64,000 bases of DNA from NCBI RefSeq assembly GCF_000373245.1, contig NZ_KB890739.1, positions 96,491 to 160,490 of the forward strand, given 5' to 3'. This stretch comes from Echinicola pacifica DSM 19836. GTDB lineage: Bacteria > Bacteroidota > Bacteroidia > Cytophagales > Cyclobacteriaceae. The translations under genes and the position numbers were made by a program. Positions 35,139-44,204 of the stretch are shown here, piece after piece. Position 1 is the stretch's first letter, and each line of letters starts with the position of its first letter. The notes below the pieces were generated by a model. That model was not told the origin of the DNA, searched no databases, and saw only the letters and a list, made by a program, of their open reading frames with translations.

Positions 35139-38100
35139 TTAGACTTTTACTAGGGCGGGCATGGTGGTGTCCAGGATGTTTTTTACCTCAGGCTTGCAGC
35201 TTCCGCAGCCTAGGCCAGCGCCGGTTTGTTGGCAGAGTTGTCGGAAATCCTGACATCCGCCTTCGATGGCCTTGGTGATATTACCATGACCGACATTGCC
35301 GCAGGAGCAGACCATTTCTCCAAGCATTGGCTCCTGATTGGATTGGCCTCGTAGCAGTTCCTGTCGTTTCTTAGAGAGCTCTGTTCGCTCTTCGATCAGG
35401 CTTTTGAATTCGGCAAACTCCGACTTGTCGCCCATCAATATTGCGCCGACAAGGCGATCCTGATGAACTATGCATTTTTTGTAATAGGTCTGAGCGGTGT
35501 CGATAAGCAGTATTTCCTCATATCCTTCGCCATTGGCAGGGATTTCCGGAATACCAATGGAGCAGAGATCAAGTTCTGCAAATTTCAATATATTCATGGG
35601 CACGGAGCCTTTGTATAAGCTCAGCAGGTCGCCGGTGATATAGCGAGCAGCGATGTCCGCCTGCATTTCTGCTGCAGCGGTGATGCCGTTTAGCTTGCCT
35701 TGATGCTCGGCTATTTCTCCCATCGCATAGATGGCAGGGTCGCTGGTCTGGAGGTAGTCATTTACCTTTATTCCGCGACCACATACCAAGCCTGCAGATT
35801 TTGCCAGCTCCATATTTGGTCGCGTTCCGATCGCTAGAACCACCGCATTGCAGGTGATTTCCTGGCCGCCTTTGAGGCTTATTTTGACTGTTTTGTCTGC
35901 TTCACGGCTGTCCAGATGAGCGATTTGGTTATTCATAAATAACTTTACGCCCATTTCTTCGATTTTCTCTCTTAGCAGGGAGCTCGCCATTGGATCCAGC
36001 TGCCGCTCCATCAGTCGGGAACCTAGCTGTACGATGGTCACACCAACGTTTATTTCTCGCAAGGCTGCCGCTAATTCTAAGCCTAACAGTCCTCCGCCTG
36101 CGATCAATACTTCCCCTTGGTAGTTTAAGTATTCCTTCAGCTTGTCCGCATCTAAGCGGCTGCGCATGGTGAAGGTTCCAGGAAGATGCATGGGCATATC
36201 CGGCGGAATAAAAGCCCTGCTTCCAGTCGCCAGAATAAGCGTGTCATAGTGATGCACCCTGCCTTTTTCGTCCGTCACCGTCTTATTGGACCGGTCTATG
36301 GACTCTATGCCGTTTTGGATGAAGAGATGAATATTCAATTTGTTCATCTCCTCCTCAGACTTGAATTTCAATAGATCCTCCCAGACTTTATGCCTATTGA
36401 CATAGTCAGGAAGGAGCACACGGTTATAGAAAGGGTGTTTTTCTTTGGAGAATACATGTATTTCATCCTCCTCGTTTAGCTCCCTATAGGTGTTTATAAA
36501 TCGGTAGGCCGCTGCACCAGCGCCCACAATAATTATTTTCTGTTTTGGTTTACGGTATTTTTCTACCTGCACCGCGGAGAATTTGAAGTCAGGTTGTTTA
36601 GAGACTGGGTCGATGCCGTTTCCTGTGAGGTTATTGGCTCGTGATAGGTCATTCTGAAGAATTTTGCCCCAGTGCATGGGGAGGAAAACCACCCCGGCAT
36701 TGATATTGGTGGTGATCTGGGCATGCACACGGACCTCGCCGCGCTTGCCAGTGATCAGTACGGTGTCGCCCTCCTTAATATTTCTACGCTGGGCATCCTC
36801 GGGATGAATTTCAAGGAATGGGCTGGCGATATGTTTATTTAGTTTAGAGACCTTTCCTGTGCGTGTCATGGTATGCCACTGGTCTCTGATCCTTCCGGTG
36901 GTGAGGATTAGTGGGAAGTCGGTATCCGTAAGTTCGGTTTTGTTTTTTGGGCCGGAGGCCAAAATCTGAGCTCTTCCATTAGGAGTGTGAAACTTATGAT
37001 CGGTAAATAAGCGTGGCGTTCCTTCAGGATTCAGGCCTGTAAAAGGCCATTGAACGGTGCCCACCTGCTTGAGATGAGCATAGGTCAGTGCCGAAATGTC
37101 AATATTAGTGCCTTTGGTCAGCTGGCAATATTCCTGATATACCTCTGCCATGGAGGCATGATCAAATCCCCCAAAGCCCATTTTTTTGGCGAAGCGGATG
37201 AGGATCTCGGCATCAGGTAGAGCCTCTCCCGGTGCCGGGGTGAATTTTGGTAGGTAGCTGATTCGCCGCTCCGAATTGGTCATGGTGCCTTCCTTCTCCC
37301 CCCAGCCTGCAGCTGGCAGGACTAGATCGGCGTAGGGGATAGCTGCGGCCTTGGTGGAGATGTCCTGGACCACCACAAATTTCGCTTTCTTCAAGGCATT
37401 TTCTACTCTGCGCGCGTCAGGCATGCTGACTAGTGGGTTGGTACAGATGATCCATACCGCCTTGATACTTCCCTCTTCCAGGCCTTCAAAGATCTGCGTG
37501 GCTGTTTTTCCAGCTTGCTCAGGGAGTTTGTCCACGCCCCAGAAGTCAGCGACTTCCTGGCGGTGTTCAGGATTATTGAGGCTTCGGTGAGAAGCGAGCA
37601 GGGTGGCCATTCCACCTACCTCACGGCCTCCCATGGCATTTGGCTGGCCGGTAAGGCTGAAAGGCCCCGCGCCAGGTTTTCCAATCTGGCCAGTGATTAG
37701 GTTAAGGTCGATTAAGGCTAAGTTCTTGTTTACCCCTTCGGTACTTTGGTTTAGCCCCATGGCCCACATGGTGATGAATCCTTTGGCATCGCCGATATAG
37801 CTGGCAGCCAAAAGGATATCTGTGGTGGACACTCCGCAAATGGCGGCGGATTCTTCCAAGCTGGTTTCCATTACCAGATCCCGATAGGCTTCGAAGCCAT
37901 CTGAGTGGTTTTTGATAAAATCTACATCGATATCCCCTTGCTCAATAAGACCTCTTCCTATGGCCAGGTACAGGGCTTCATCGGTGCCCGGGTTGATCTG
38001 CAGGTGGAGATCCGCAAGGGAGCAGCTTTGAGTCACCCGTGGATCCACCACGATGATCTTGGTGTTGGGGTTTTCTTCTTTATGCTTTTCTACTCTTCGC

Positions 38101-38660
38101 CATAATATGGGGTGGCACCAAGCGGGATTGGCACCAGCCACCATAAAACAGTCTGCTAATTCGATGTCATCATAGGCGATAGGAACAGAGTCCTCGCCCA
38201 AGGTCTTGATATATCCCATCACCGCCGAGCTCATGCACAGCCGCGAGTTGGTGTCTATATTATTGGTTTGCAGGTAGCCTTTAGAGAGTTTGTTTACCAG
38301 ATAATACTCCTCGGTGAGGCATTGGCCGGAAACGTAAAAAGCCACGGCATCAGGGCCGTGCTTTTTGATGATGGATTGGAATACCGCCGCAGCACGCTGC
38401 ATAGCCGTATCCCAATCCACTCTCTCTAATGGATGTGATTTTCCCCACCTCATCTGCGGATGAGTAAGTCTGTCAGATTGGTCTCTCACCACATAGTGGA
38501 GATTCATGCCTTTGGAGCATAGCATGCCCTTGTTTACAGGATGCTCAGGATCTCCTTCTACAGATACCTGCCCTTTTTTGTCCTTATGGACGATGATGCC
38601 GCAGCCTACACCGCAATAGGAACAGGTACTTTTGAAGCTTTCTGGTTTGACCGTTGACAT
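35139..38660 (-). CDS. nasA: Assimilatory nitrate reductase fused to NAD(P)H-flavin reductase and BFD domain
   Basis: 1173 residues from the ATG at 38660. The N-terminal [4Fe-4S] ligands are C13, C16, C20 and C48. The molybdenum-ligand Cys is C142 in NSRLCMSSAV, as in NasA/NapA. The molybdopterin domain runs to about 680. It is followed by a NirB-type FAD/NAD(P)H reductase domain (IIIVGAGAAAYRF, LIAGGGLLGLELAA) and a C-terminal BFD [2Fe-2S] domain with C1118, C1120, C1152 and C1155. It should reduce nitrate to nitrite in the cytoplasm from NAD(P)H in one chain. A start at 38729 would overlap narK by 53 bp; the ATG used gives a 16-bp gap. Confidence 0.93.
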   Translation of the reverse strand: MSTVKPESFKSTCSYCGVGCGIIVHKDKKGQVSVEGDPEHPVNKGMLCSKGMNLHYVVRDQSDRLTHPQMRWGKSHPLERVDWDTAMQRAAAVFQSIIKKHGPDAVAFYVSGQCLTEEYYLVNKLSKGYLQTNNIDTNSRLCMSSAVMGYIKTLGEDSVPIAYDDIELADCFMVAGANPAWCHPILWRRVEKHKEENPNTKIIVVDPRVTQSCSLADLHLQINPGTDEALYLAIGRGLIEQGDIDVDFIKNHSDGFEAYRDLVMETSLEESAAICGVSTTDILLAASYIGDAKGFITMWAMGLNQSTEGVNKNLALIDLNLITGQIGKPGAGPFSLTGQPNAMGGREVGGMATLLASHRSLNNPEHRQEVADFWGVDKLPEQAGKTATQIFEGLEEGSIKAVWIICTNPLVSMPDARRVENALKKAKFVVVQDISTKAAAIPYADLVLPAAGWGEKEGTMTNSERRISYLPKFTPAPGEALPDAEILIRFAKKMGFGGFDHASMAEVYQEYCQLTKGTNIDISALTYAHLKQVGTVQWPFTGLNPEGTPRLFTDHKFHTPNGRAQILASGPKNKTELTDTDFPLILTTGRIRDQWHTMTRTGKVSKLNKHIASPFLEIHPEDAQRRNIKEGDTVLITGKRGEVRVHAQITTNINAGVVFLPMHWGKILQNDLSRANNLTGNGIDPVSKQPDFKFSAVQVEKYRKPKQKIIIVGAGAAAYRFINTYRELNEEDEIHVFSKEKHPFYNRVLLPDYVNRHKVWEDLLKFKSEEEMNKLNIHLFIQNGIESIDRSNKTVTDEKGRVHHYDTLILATGSRAFIPPDMPMHLPGTFTMRSRLDADKLKEYLNYQGEVLIAGGGLLGLELAAALREINVGVTIVQLGSRLMERQLDPMASSLLREKIEEMGVKLFMNNQIAHLDSREADKTVKISLKGGQEITCNAVVLAIGTRPNMELAKSAGLVCGRGIKVNDYLQTSDPAIYAMGEIAEHQGKLNGITAAAEMQADIAARYITGDLLSLYKGSVPMNILKFAELDLCSIGIPEIPANGEGYEEILLIDTAQTYYKKCIVHQDRLVGAILMGDKSEFAEFKSLIEERTELSKKRQELLRGQSNQEPMLGEMVCSCGNVGHGNITKAIEGGCQDFRQLCQQTGAGLGCGSCKPEVKNILDTTMPALVKV

Positions 38661-38676
38661 AGACTTGGGATTTTTA

Positions 38677-40032
38677 TTAGTTCTTTGCGTATTCTGGTTG
38701 TAATTCTTTGCTTGAAAGGGAAGCCTCAAGCTCTGTTTTAGCTATTTTTTCATCTGCTGCGGAGAATCTCACCAATAAGGCCGAGGCGCTAATGGCAGTC
38801 ACTGCCAAGCCTAATACAGTAAGGGCTTCACCATAAGAAACACCCTCCATCTTGAATAAGAATCCAGCCATCACTGCTCCTGCATTTCCTCCTGCTCCCA
38901 CGATCCCAGAGATGGTGCCGATCGCTTTCTTATTGATGAATGGCACGACGCTGAAAGTAGCTCCTTCTGCCATCTGAACGAACAGGCTGAACAGAATCAT
39001 GGTACCTATCGCCAATGGAAGGGCCGTCATCTGGGCAAATAATACCAAGGCCAGACCTTCTATCAGCAATACCGCTCCTAAGAATCCTACCCGGCCTTTT
39101 AAGCCCCATTTAATACCTGCCTTGTCTCCAAACATTCCGCCTAGGGATCGAGCAAACAGGTTCATTAAGCCAAATAAGCCTGCAATTAGCCCTGCTGTCT
39201 TAAGGTCCAATTGGAAGAAATCATGGTAATAGATGGCTGCCACGTTATTGATCGTCAGCTCAATGCCAAAGCATGCTCCATAAATCAGGAATAATGCCCA
39301 TACTCGATGGTCGGAGATGGCTGCCTTAAAAGCGCCCTGGCTATCTGCCTTTTTCTTCTTTTTATAATCCAAATCTGCCTTGCTCAGGTCAGCAATATTG
39401 CCCTCAGGAAAATCCGTGGTCCATTTATAGTAAGCTATACCGCAAAGGATCATAGCTATTCCCGGAATTACCATCGCATATCTCCACGACGCGGAATCCA
39501 GGAATCCAAGAGAAACGAATAAGGCAAAAATCATTGGCATGACCATCTGTGTCACCCCTCCACCCAGGTTGCCCCAGCCTGCAGAAGTGGCATTTGCCGT
39601 GCCCACTATATTCGGTGCAAACATCACGGAGGTATGGTACTGTGTGATCACAAAGGACGCTCCTATCACGCCTATCGCAAGTCTGAAAAGTAAAAAGGTC
39701 TCATAACTATTGCTGAGCCCAATAAACATCACTGGTAGGGAGCCCAAAATGAGCAAATAGGTATAGGTGATCCGTGGACCAATCTTATCCACCAGCCAGC
39801 CAATCATAAGTCTGGCAATTACCGTGATGGATACTGATGCTATAATGATATTGCCAATCTGAGACTTGGTCAAGTCCAGCTCGTCACGCACCACCGCCAT
39901 CAATGGGGCTATGCCAAACCAGCCAAAAAAACATAAAAAGAAGGCAAACCAGGACAGATGGAATGCCCTCATCTGTGGTGATTTGAAATCCAATAAATTA
40001 ATGGACGTTGCTTTGCTTGGTGTTTGTTTCAT
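38677..40032 (-). CDS. narK: Nitrate/nitrite transporter, MFS NNP family
   Basis: 451 residues with about twelve membrane segments. The nitrate-signature block SAGWGNLGGGVTQMVMP (about 150-166) is the first NNP motif, and GIVGAGGNAGAVMAGFLF near 385 is the second. These glycine-rich helices line the nitrate pathway. It is the first gene of the narK-nasA-rubredoxin-DUF7009 operon. Its upstream region has a near-perfect TACGTA operator 153 bp away and more TACGTA sites further up. It may act as a nitrate importer or as a nitrate/nitrite exchanger. Confidence 0.93.
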   Translation of the reverse strand: MKQTPSKATSINLLDFKSPQMRAFHLSWFAFFLCFFGWFGIAPLMAVVRDELDLTKSQIGNIIIASVSITVIARLMIGWLVDKIGPRITYTYLLILGSLPVMFIGLSNSYETFLLFRLAIGVIGASFVITQYHTSVMFAPNIVGTANATSAGWGNLGGGVTQMVMPMIFALFVSLGFLDSASWRYAMVIPGIAMILCGIAYYKWTTDFPEGNIADLSKADLDYKKKKKADSQGAFKAAISDHRVWALFLIYGACFGIELTINNVAAIYYHDFFQLDLKTAGLIAGLFGLMNLFARSLGGMFGDKAGIKWGLKGRVGFLGAVLLIEGLALVLFAQMTALPLAIGTMILFSLFVQMAEGATFSVVPFINKKAIGTISGIVGAGGNAGAVMAGFLFKMEGVSYGEALTVLGLAVTAISASALLVRFSAADEKIAKTELEASLSSKELQPEYAKN

Positions 40033-40185
40033 GATAATTCCATTTTAAAGGTTGGACATTTGCTTGTGGTTATGTGAAGGGCTGGTCTCCAATGAAAAAA
40101 GCAAAGGAGCTGGATCTAATCCAGAACCCCCTTACCTTAGTTATTAATCAGTCAACCAGTCTATAATCATACTTTTGATGTTTTT

Positions 40186-40201
40186 TACGTAAAAATACGT
40201 T
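40186..40201. promoter_or_regulatory. TACGTA-N4-TACGTT operator upstream of narK
   Basis: TACGTAAAAATACGTT matches the moaD and nirB/cobA operators at 15 of 16 bases. It is 153 bp from the narK start. The stretch between it and narK contains a small hairpin (CTGGAT-CTA-ATCCAG, 40110-40124). Confidence 0.7.
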
Positions 40202-40299
40202 CGTTTTTAACCCTGTTATTTCAGTATAGAAGCTTAATCTCATATAAGCCCCTTGTTTATGCATGCTAAGGTAAGTAAAAAATATTAATTAAGTAAAAT

Positions 40300-40338
40300 T
40301 ACGTATAAATAATACGTAAAATATTTTAGTGTTACGTA
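40300..40338. promoter_or_regulatory. Cluster of three further TACGTA sites upstream of narK
   Basis: TACGTA occurs at 40300-40305, 40313-40318 and 40333-40338. The spacing (13 and 20 bp between starts) differs from the 10-bp spacing of the main operator. Chance is unlikely given five TACGT-type sites within 160 bp of an AT-rich region. Confidence 0.5.
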
Positions 40339-40858
40339 GTTTTTGTATTTCCTGATCTTCCTATTGCAAGCGCATAGATCCATGACAAATCGGTTTAGTC
40401 AATGGGTTTTGGCTTTAAATGACTGATTGTTATTTAGATAAAAGGCCTTTTGATTTTCTGAGAGAACAAAAAAGAATACTGAGAAGACTTAAGAAGGCCT
40501 TCTAACCGCTGCTTTAGCTCTTTTAATTTCCTTAGTTTGGATTGATACATTGATCCCCGCTTTTTTGCTGCTGTTGAGGCTTCGGGTACGATAGTGGATA
40601 AGTTGTAGATGGTTAAATTGATGAGGGCAAGAATTAATTTGGATGAAAAAGGAGGGTCTAAGTGTAAGAGGGGAGGGAATCAAAAATTATAAGCAAATAG
40701 GGAAATCATTTATTAGTGCATTTAGTTATGGTAGGCATAGATACTTTTGGTTCCTATTAGTTTCTTTGGGAAGGAACTTGGTCTGGAATATGCTTACAAA
40801 GGATATAACCGAAAATAATAGGACATAAAAACGTTTAAAAGCTCAAATAATACTACCT
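40339..40858. other. Intergenic region upstream of the DUF2461 gene
   Basis: 520 bp. Short open frames here (40489-40683 on the minus strand, 40643-40828 on the plus strand) lack protein-like composition and recognisable motifs, so I do not call them. It should contain the DUF2461 promoter. No RNA or repeat was recognised. Confidence 0.4.
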
Positions 40859-41545
40859 ATGAATAAGGACACAATCGAATTTTTGCAGCAATTATCTGAA
40901 AACAATTCCAAGGAATGGATGGTAGAAAACCGCGCTTGGTATGAGCAAACAAGGAATGGGTTTTTGCTGATGGTAGGTGATTTATTGGATGAATTGCTAA
41001 TGATAAATCCTGGACTTCAGGGTTTGAGGCCAAAGGATTGTACTTATCGCCAGAACCGTGATGTACGATTTAGTGCCAATAAAAACCCTTATAAAATCAA
41101 TATGGGGGCTTATTTTTCCCCGCAGGGAAAGAAATCACCCTTTCCCGGGTACTACCTGCACGTGGAGCCAGGAGCTTGTTTTTTGGCTGGAGGGCTGAGG
41201 ATGCCGGATGCTGAGACGCTGAAAAAAATCCGCCAGGAGATAGATTATTCTGGAGAAGAGCTGCAGGCTATACTTCATGAGCCTGAATTCCGAAAGGCTT
41301 TTGGGCCGCTGTCCGGGCCGCAGTTGAAGACTTCCCCAAAGGGCTATGAGAAGGATCACCAGTATATTGACCTGCTGCGGTTCAAGGGGTTTTTGGTGCG
41401 ACATCCATTGACTGATGAGCAGGTATTGTCTGATCAGCTTATTCCTACTTGTATGGAGTATTTCCAGAAAATGAATGGATTCATTGGTTTCCTAAACCGA
41501 GCGGTGCAGGACCACGAAAGCGGTGAGGGCCTGCTGGGGGCTTAA
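40859..41545 (+). CDS. DUF2461-family protein
   Basis: 228 residues. The N-terminus TIEFLQQLSENNSKEWMVENR is the DUF2461 start. The core has YRQNRDVRFSANKNPYKINMGAYF, the block with conserved Arg, Asp and Lys residues, and HVEPGACFLAGGL. The family is widespread and lacks a known function. It is cytoplasmic, with no signal. The last four bases overlap the convergent HAD gene stop. Confidence 0.85.
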   Translation: MNKDTIEFLQQLSENNSKEWMVENRAWYEQTRNGFLLMVGDLLDELLMINPGLQGLRPKDCTYRQNRDVRFSANKNPYKINMGAYFSPQGKKSPFPGYYLHVEPGACFLAGGLRMPDAETLKKIRQEIDYSGEELQAILHEPEFRKAFGPLSGPQLKTSPKGYEKDHQYIDLLRFKGFLVRHPLTDEQVLSDQLIPTCMEYFQKMNGFIGFLNRAVQDHESGEGLLGA

Positions 41546-42366
41546 TCTCCCAGCAGATGTTTTTCGATCATCATGGCCACACCATCTTCCTTATTAGTGG
41601 CAGTGATTTCGTCCGCCACGGCTTTTACCTCCTCGCGGGCATTGCTTACGGCTACGCCATACCCTACCTCTTTTAGCAATTCTATGTCATTATAGTTGTC
41701 GCCAAAAGCGATAACTTCCGATAAGCTGATATCATACTTTAGGGCTAGCAACTGCTTTAGGGCGCTGGCTTTGGAGATTGATTTGGGAGCGATTTCCAGA
41801 TAGGTGTCCTTGGACCGGTACAGGTGCAGGTCTTCATTTTTGGTCTGCTTTAGTTGCTGGTACAGGCGATCCATCTGATCTGCCGGACCCATGCACATGA
41901 CCTTATGTGCTCCTGCTTTGCGGGAATGCCAGTCCTCATGGACAGCGCCCCAAGCTTTTATCACGGGCTGCACTTTGGTACTGGTGATTTCTTTTTGTGT
42001 CCAGGCATCGTCCTGGGGAGCATACCATTCGTCTTCAAAATAGAGGCTGGTATGTATATCTGATCCGGCCGTAAGGCTGGTAATATGATCACAGGTTTCC
42101 AAAGGGATCTTGACCGTGTCGAGTAGCTCCAGGCCATTGTCTCCATAGTGAATGACAAAACCTCCATTATAGCAGATCATTGGATTATCGAGTCGGTTCA
42201 TGGTGGCTTGTAAATGCCGCATGGCGCTAGGCATGCGGGAGGAGGCCAAAATGATCGGGAAGTCTGCTGGTAATTGTTTTATGGCTGATAGGGTCCGGGG
42301 GGATATTTCACGGTTTTTGTCCAGAAATGTCCCATCAATATCAGTACAAAGTGCTCTATACTTCAT
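41542..42366 (-). CDS. Cof-type HAD-superfamily phosphatase
   Basis: 274 residues from the ATG at 42366. The HAD motif I is DIDGTFLD with nucleophile D9 and D11. Motif II lies in ILASSRMPSAM, and motif IV is GDNYNDIELL near the C-terminus. The large C2B cap fits Cof-type phosphatases acting on sugar phosphates or flavin/PLP-type cofactors. An ATG at 42387 would add seven residues and overlap the next gene by 11 bp; family members usually begin MKYRAL, so I prefer the shorter form. Confidence 0.9.
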   Translation of the reverse strand: MKYRALCTDIDGTFLDKNREISPRTLSAIKQLPADFPIILASSRMPSAMRHLQATMNRLDNPMICYNGGFVIHYGDNGLELLDTVKIPLETCDHITSLTAGSDIHTSLYFEDEWYAPQDDAWTQKEITSTKVQPVIKAWGAVHEDWHSRKAGAHKVMCMGPADQMDRLYQQLKQTKNEDLHLYRSKDTYLEIAPKSISKASALKQLLALKYDISLSEVIAFGDNYNDIELLKEVGYGVAVSNAREEVKAVADEITATNKEDGVAMMIEKHLLGD

Positions 42367-42376
42367 GCGTATTTTT

Positions 42377-42646
42377 TTAATAATCATAGTGACTCAGGTC
42401 ACTATTGAGTAGGATCATCGGGATGATGACGAATAAGATAAGGGAAGCGACCCCCATAATCGCATAGATGATTAAGGCCGCTTTGGCGTAAGTTTTCTTA
42501 TGGATATTCGTAGTACTACCCGAAGCCCAGATGATCAGGGAGATGATCCCTACCATGGGAATTGCCGAAATTAGAAGAGTGACAATCCATTCTCCCAAGG
42601 TCATGGGCTGCTGATGAGGAGGGAAATAGGGGACTTGATTTTCCAT
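42377..42646 (-). CDS. Small two-helix membrane protein
   Basis: 89 residues with a proline-rich N-terminal tail and two membrane helices (about 18-40 and 55-80), separated by a polar loop with TNIHKKTYAKA. The layout resembles small membrane proteins of unknown function found in many Bacteroidota and Firmicutes. It lies just upstream of the HAD gene, in the same direction, and follows the lipoprotein gene by 25 bp. No function can be assigned. Confidence 0.65.
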   Translation of the reverse strand: MENQVPYFPPHQQPMTLGEWIVTLLISAIPMVGIISLIIWASGSTTNIHKKTYAKAALIIYAIMGVASLILFVIIPMILLNSDLSHYDY

Positions 42647-42671
42647 AAGGATGCTAGCGTTTGGGGTTATG

Positions 42672-43094
42672 CTAATTGTCTATAAGCTCATTGACTTTGA
42701 ATAAATATTGACTTTGGTAAATTGCCTGGTTTGGATTAGACTCTTGAGTTTTGATGATAAAGACCTCTATTTGGTCATAGTCTTCATTCTCTGAGGTCTT
42801 GATATAGGTTTGGGCGCACTGACGTGCAATATTAGCTTCGTTCTTATATAAATCCTCAATCTGCCCATCAAAAAGCCGGATTTCTATCTTACTATAGCTG
42901 CTGTCCTTATCGGTATGTGAGGAATGGTTGATGCTGATGCGCTGAAACTCGCCAACGGCTTTGACCTCCTCCATGCCCTTAAACAAGCTTGAGGAAGCTA
43001 CCCATTCCATTATCCGCTCAGGATCGCAACTGCAGCCGGAAAGGCTGAGATTGATAATAATCAATACGATACTAAGCAAGGTCCACCTTTTCAT
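42672..43094 (-). CDS. Hypothetical lipoprotein
   Basis: 140 residues. The N-terminus MKRWTLLSIVLIIINLSLSGCSC is a lipoprotein signal with the acylated Cys at residue 21 (written here in part: LSLSGC). The mature part is soluble, alternating beta and alpha, and ends in LFKVNELID. No family was recognised. It is the first of three closely spaced minus-strand genes (lipoprotein, small membrane protein, HAD phosphatase). Confidence 0.65.
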   Translation of the reverse strand: MKRWTLLSIVLIIINLSLSGCSCDPERIMEWVASSSLFKGMEEVKAVGEFQRISINHSSHTDKDSSYSKIEIRLFDGQIEDLYKNEANIARQCAQTYIKTSENEDYDQIEVFIIKTQESNPNQAIYQSQYLFKVNELIDN

Positions 43095-43181
43095 GTTTTA
43101 TCGCTTTTAGTCAAAAGTAAAGGATAAATCACTAAGATTCCAATGGATACCGATATTTGCCAATGATATTGGAGATGTATT

Positions 43182-44204
43182 TTACATCATATAGTGAAAG
43201 CATTTGTTGATTCGGGACTTTTGTCCTCTGCTTTTAGGATCACCCCAGAGAAACATATACCGGATGGAAACCTCATGGGCACCCTTGGCTTGCTGCCCGA
43301 TGGGCGAAAGCATGAAATCATAACTGTAGCCAATTACCAATCCTGTATCCAACTTCACCCCAAGCAGAAAAATGATAGATTCCTGGTTAGACACCTCCGG
43401 CTGACTCGGGAATCCCCGGTATCCTAGCCCTCCGATAAAACTGCCATAAAGCATTTGCATCCCTAAATCCAGCTGCTGGTAGGCCCCCTGCGTTTTATAA
43501 TTGGCCTGCAAAGTCAGCTGATTATCATAGTCCGTACCCCACCAATTATTGGTTCCTAAAGGGAAAGAGTATCCCCCGTGGAGAGACCATTTTACAGGCA
43601 GAAGACTTTCCCCATTTCCGGGAAAGAAACTTAGGTTGGGCTGGTTGATATGATGCGCTGATAATCCGATAAAGAATGATTCGCCACTCATTAGGGTCCC
43701 AAAGGATAAGTCGAGATAGGTATAAGGCGAGAAATCCGGGATATTATCCTGTGTATCTGGATTTATCGTTTGAGAAAAAAGATCAATTTGATCCCCAAAT
43801 ACAAGCCGGTCCAGTCGGGCACTTCTTCTCACCACGGCCGATTGGCCGCCAAATCGTATCGAAAAATCAGTGCTTACCTCAAGCTTATAGCTATAAAAAA
43901 GAGATACTTCACTGGTATTAATATTCTGATTGCTTTCCTGAAAGGAATTGGCCGAAATGCCGAAGCCGCTGTTCATGTCAATGCTATAATGATCAAAATA
44001 AGCACTGTAAGCCGTAAAGTCATTGGAAAGTCCAGGCCACTGCTTTCGGTAATTGGCCCCGGCACGGCTGAGTTCCGTCGCCCCTGTCATGGCCGGATTG
44101 AGGTAGAGTGGGGCAGCATAAAATTGGCTGAACTGAAAGTCCTGTCCTCTTAAAGGGCTATATAGGCTTAATCCGATTAATATGAAAAGTAGTTTTTCTC
44201 TCAT
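43182..44204 (-). CDS. PorP/SprF-family T9SS outer-membrane protein
   Basis: 340 residues. The signal peptide is followed by QFSQFYAAPLYLNPAMTG, the signature of the PorP/SprF family, then WPGLSNDFTAYSAYFD. Alternating beta strands over the rest predict an outer-membrane barrel. These proteins are needed for the secretion or surface attachment of T9SS type B cargo. The start overlaps the stop of the large PKD/SprB protein by four bases, so the two are a cargo/partner pair. Confidence 0.9.
   Translation of the reverse strand: MREKLLFILIGLSLYSPLRGQDFQFSQFYAAPLYLNPAMTGATELSRAGANYRKQWPGLSNDFTAYSAYFDHYSIDMNSGFGISANSFQESNQNINTSEVSLFYSYKLEVSTDFSIRFGGQSAVVRRSARLDRLVFGDQIDLFSQTINPDTQDNIPDFSPYTYLDLSFGTLMSGESFFIGLSAHHINQPNLSFFPGNGESLLPVKWSLHGGYSFPLGTNNWWGTDYDNQLTLQANYKTQGAYQQLDLGMQMLYGSFIGGLGYRGFPSQPEVSNQESIIFLLGVKLDTGLVIGYSYDFMLSPIGQQAKGAHEVSIRYMFLWGDPKSRGQKSRINKCFHYMM

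Noticed and set aside
35139..40032. A respiratory (membrane-bound) nitrate reductase operon
   Set aside because: There are no NarH, NarI or NarJ genes and no export signal; the domains match the assimilatory NasA type.
40643..40828. A 61-codon plus-strand frame upstream of the DUF2461 gene
   Set aside because: No start-site support, no motif, and it lies in AT-rich intergenic sequence.
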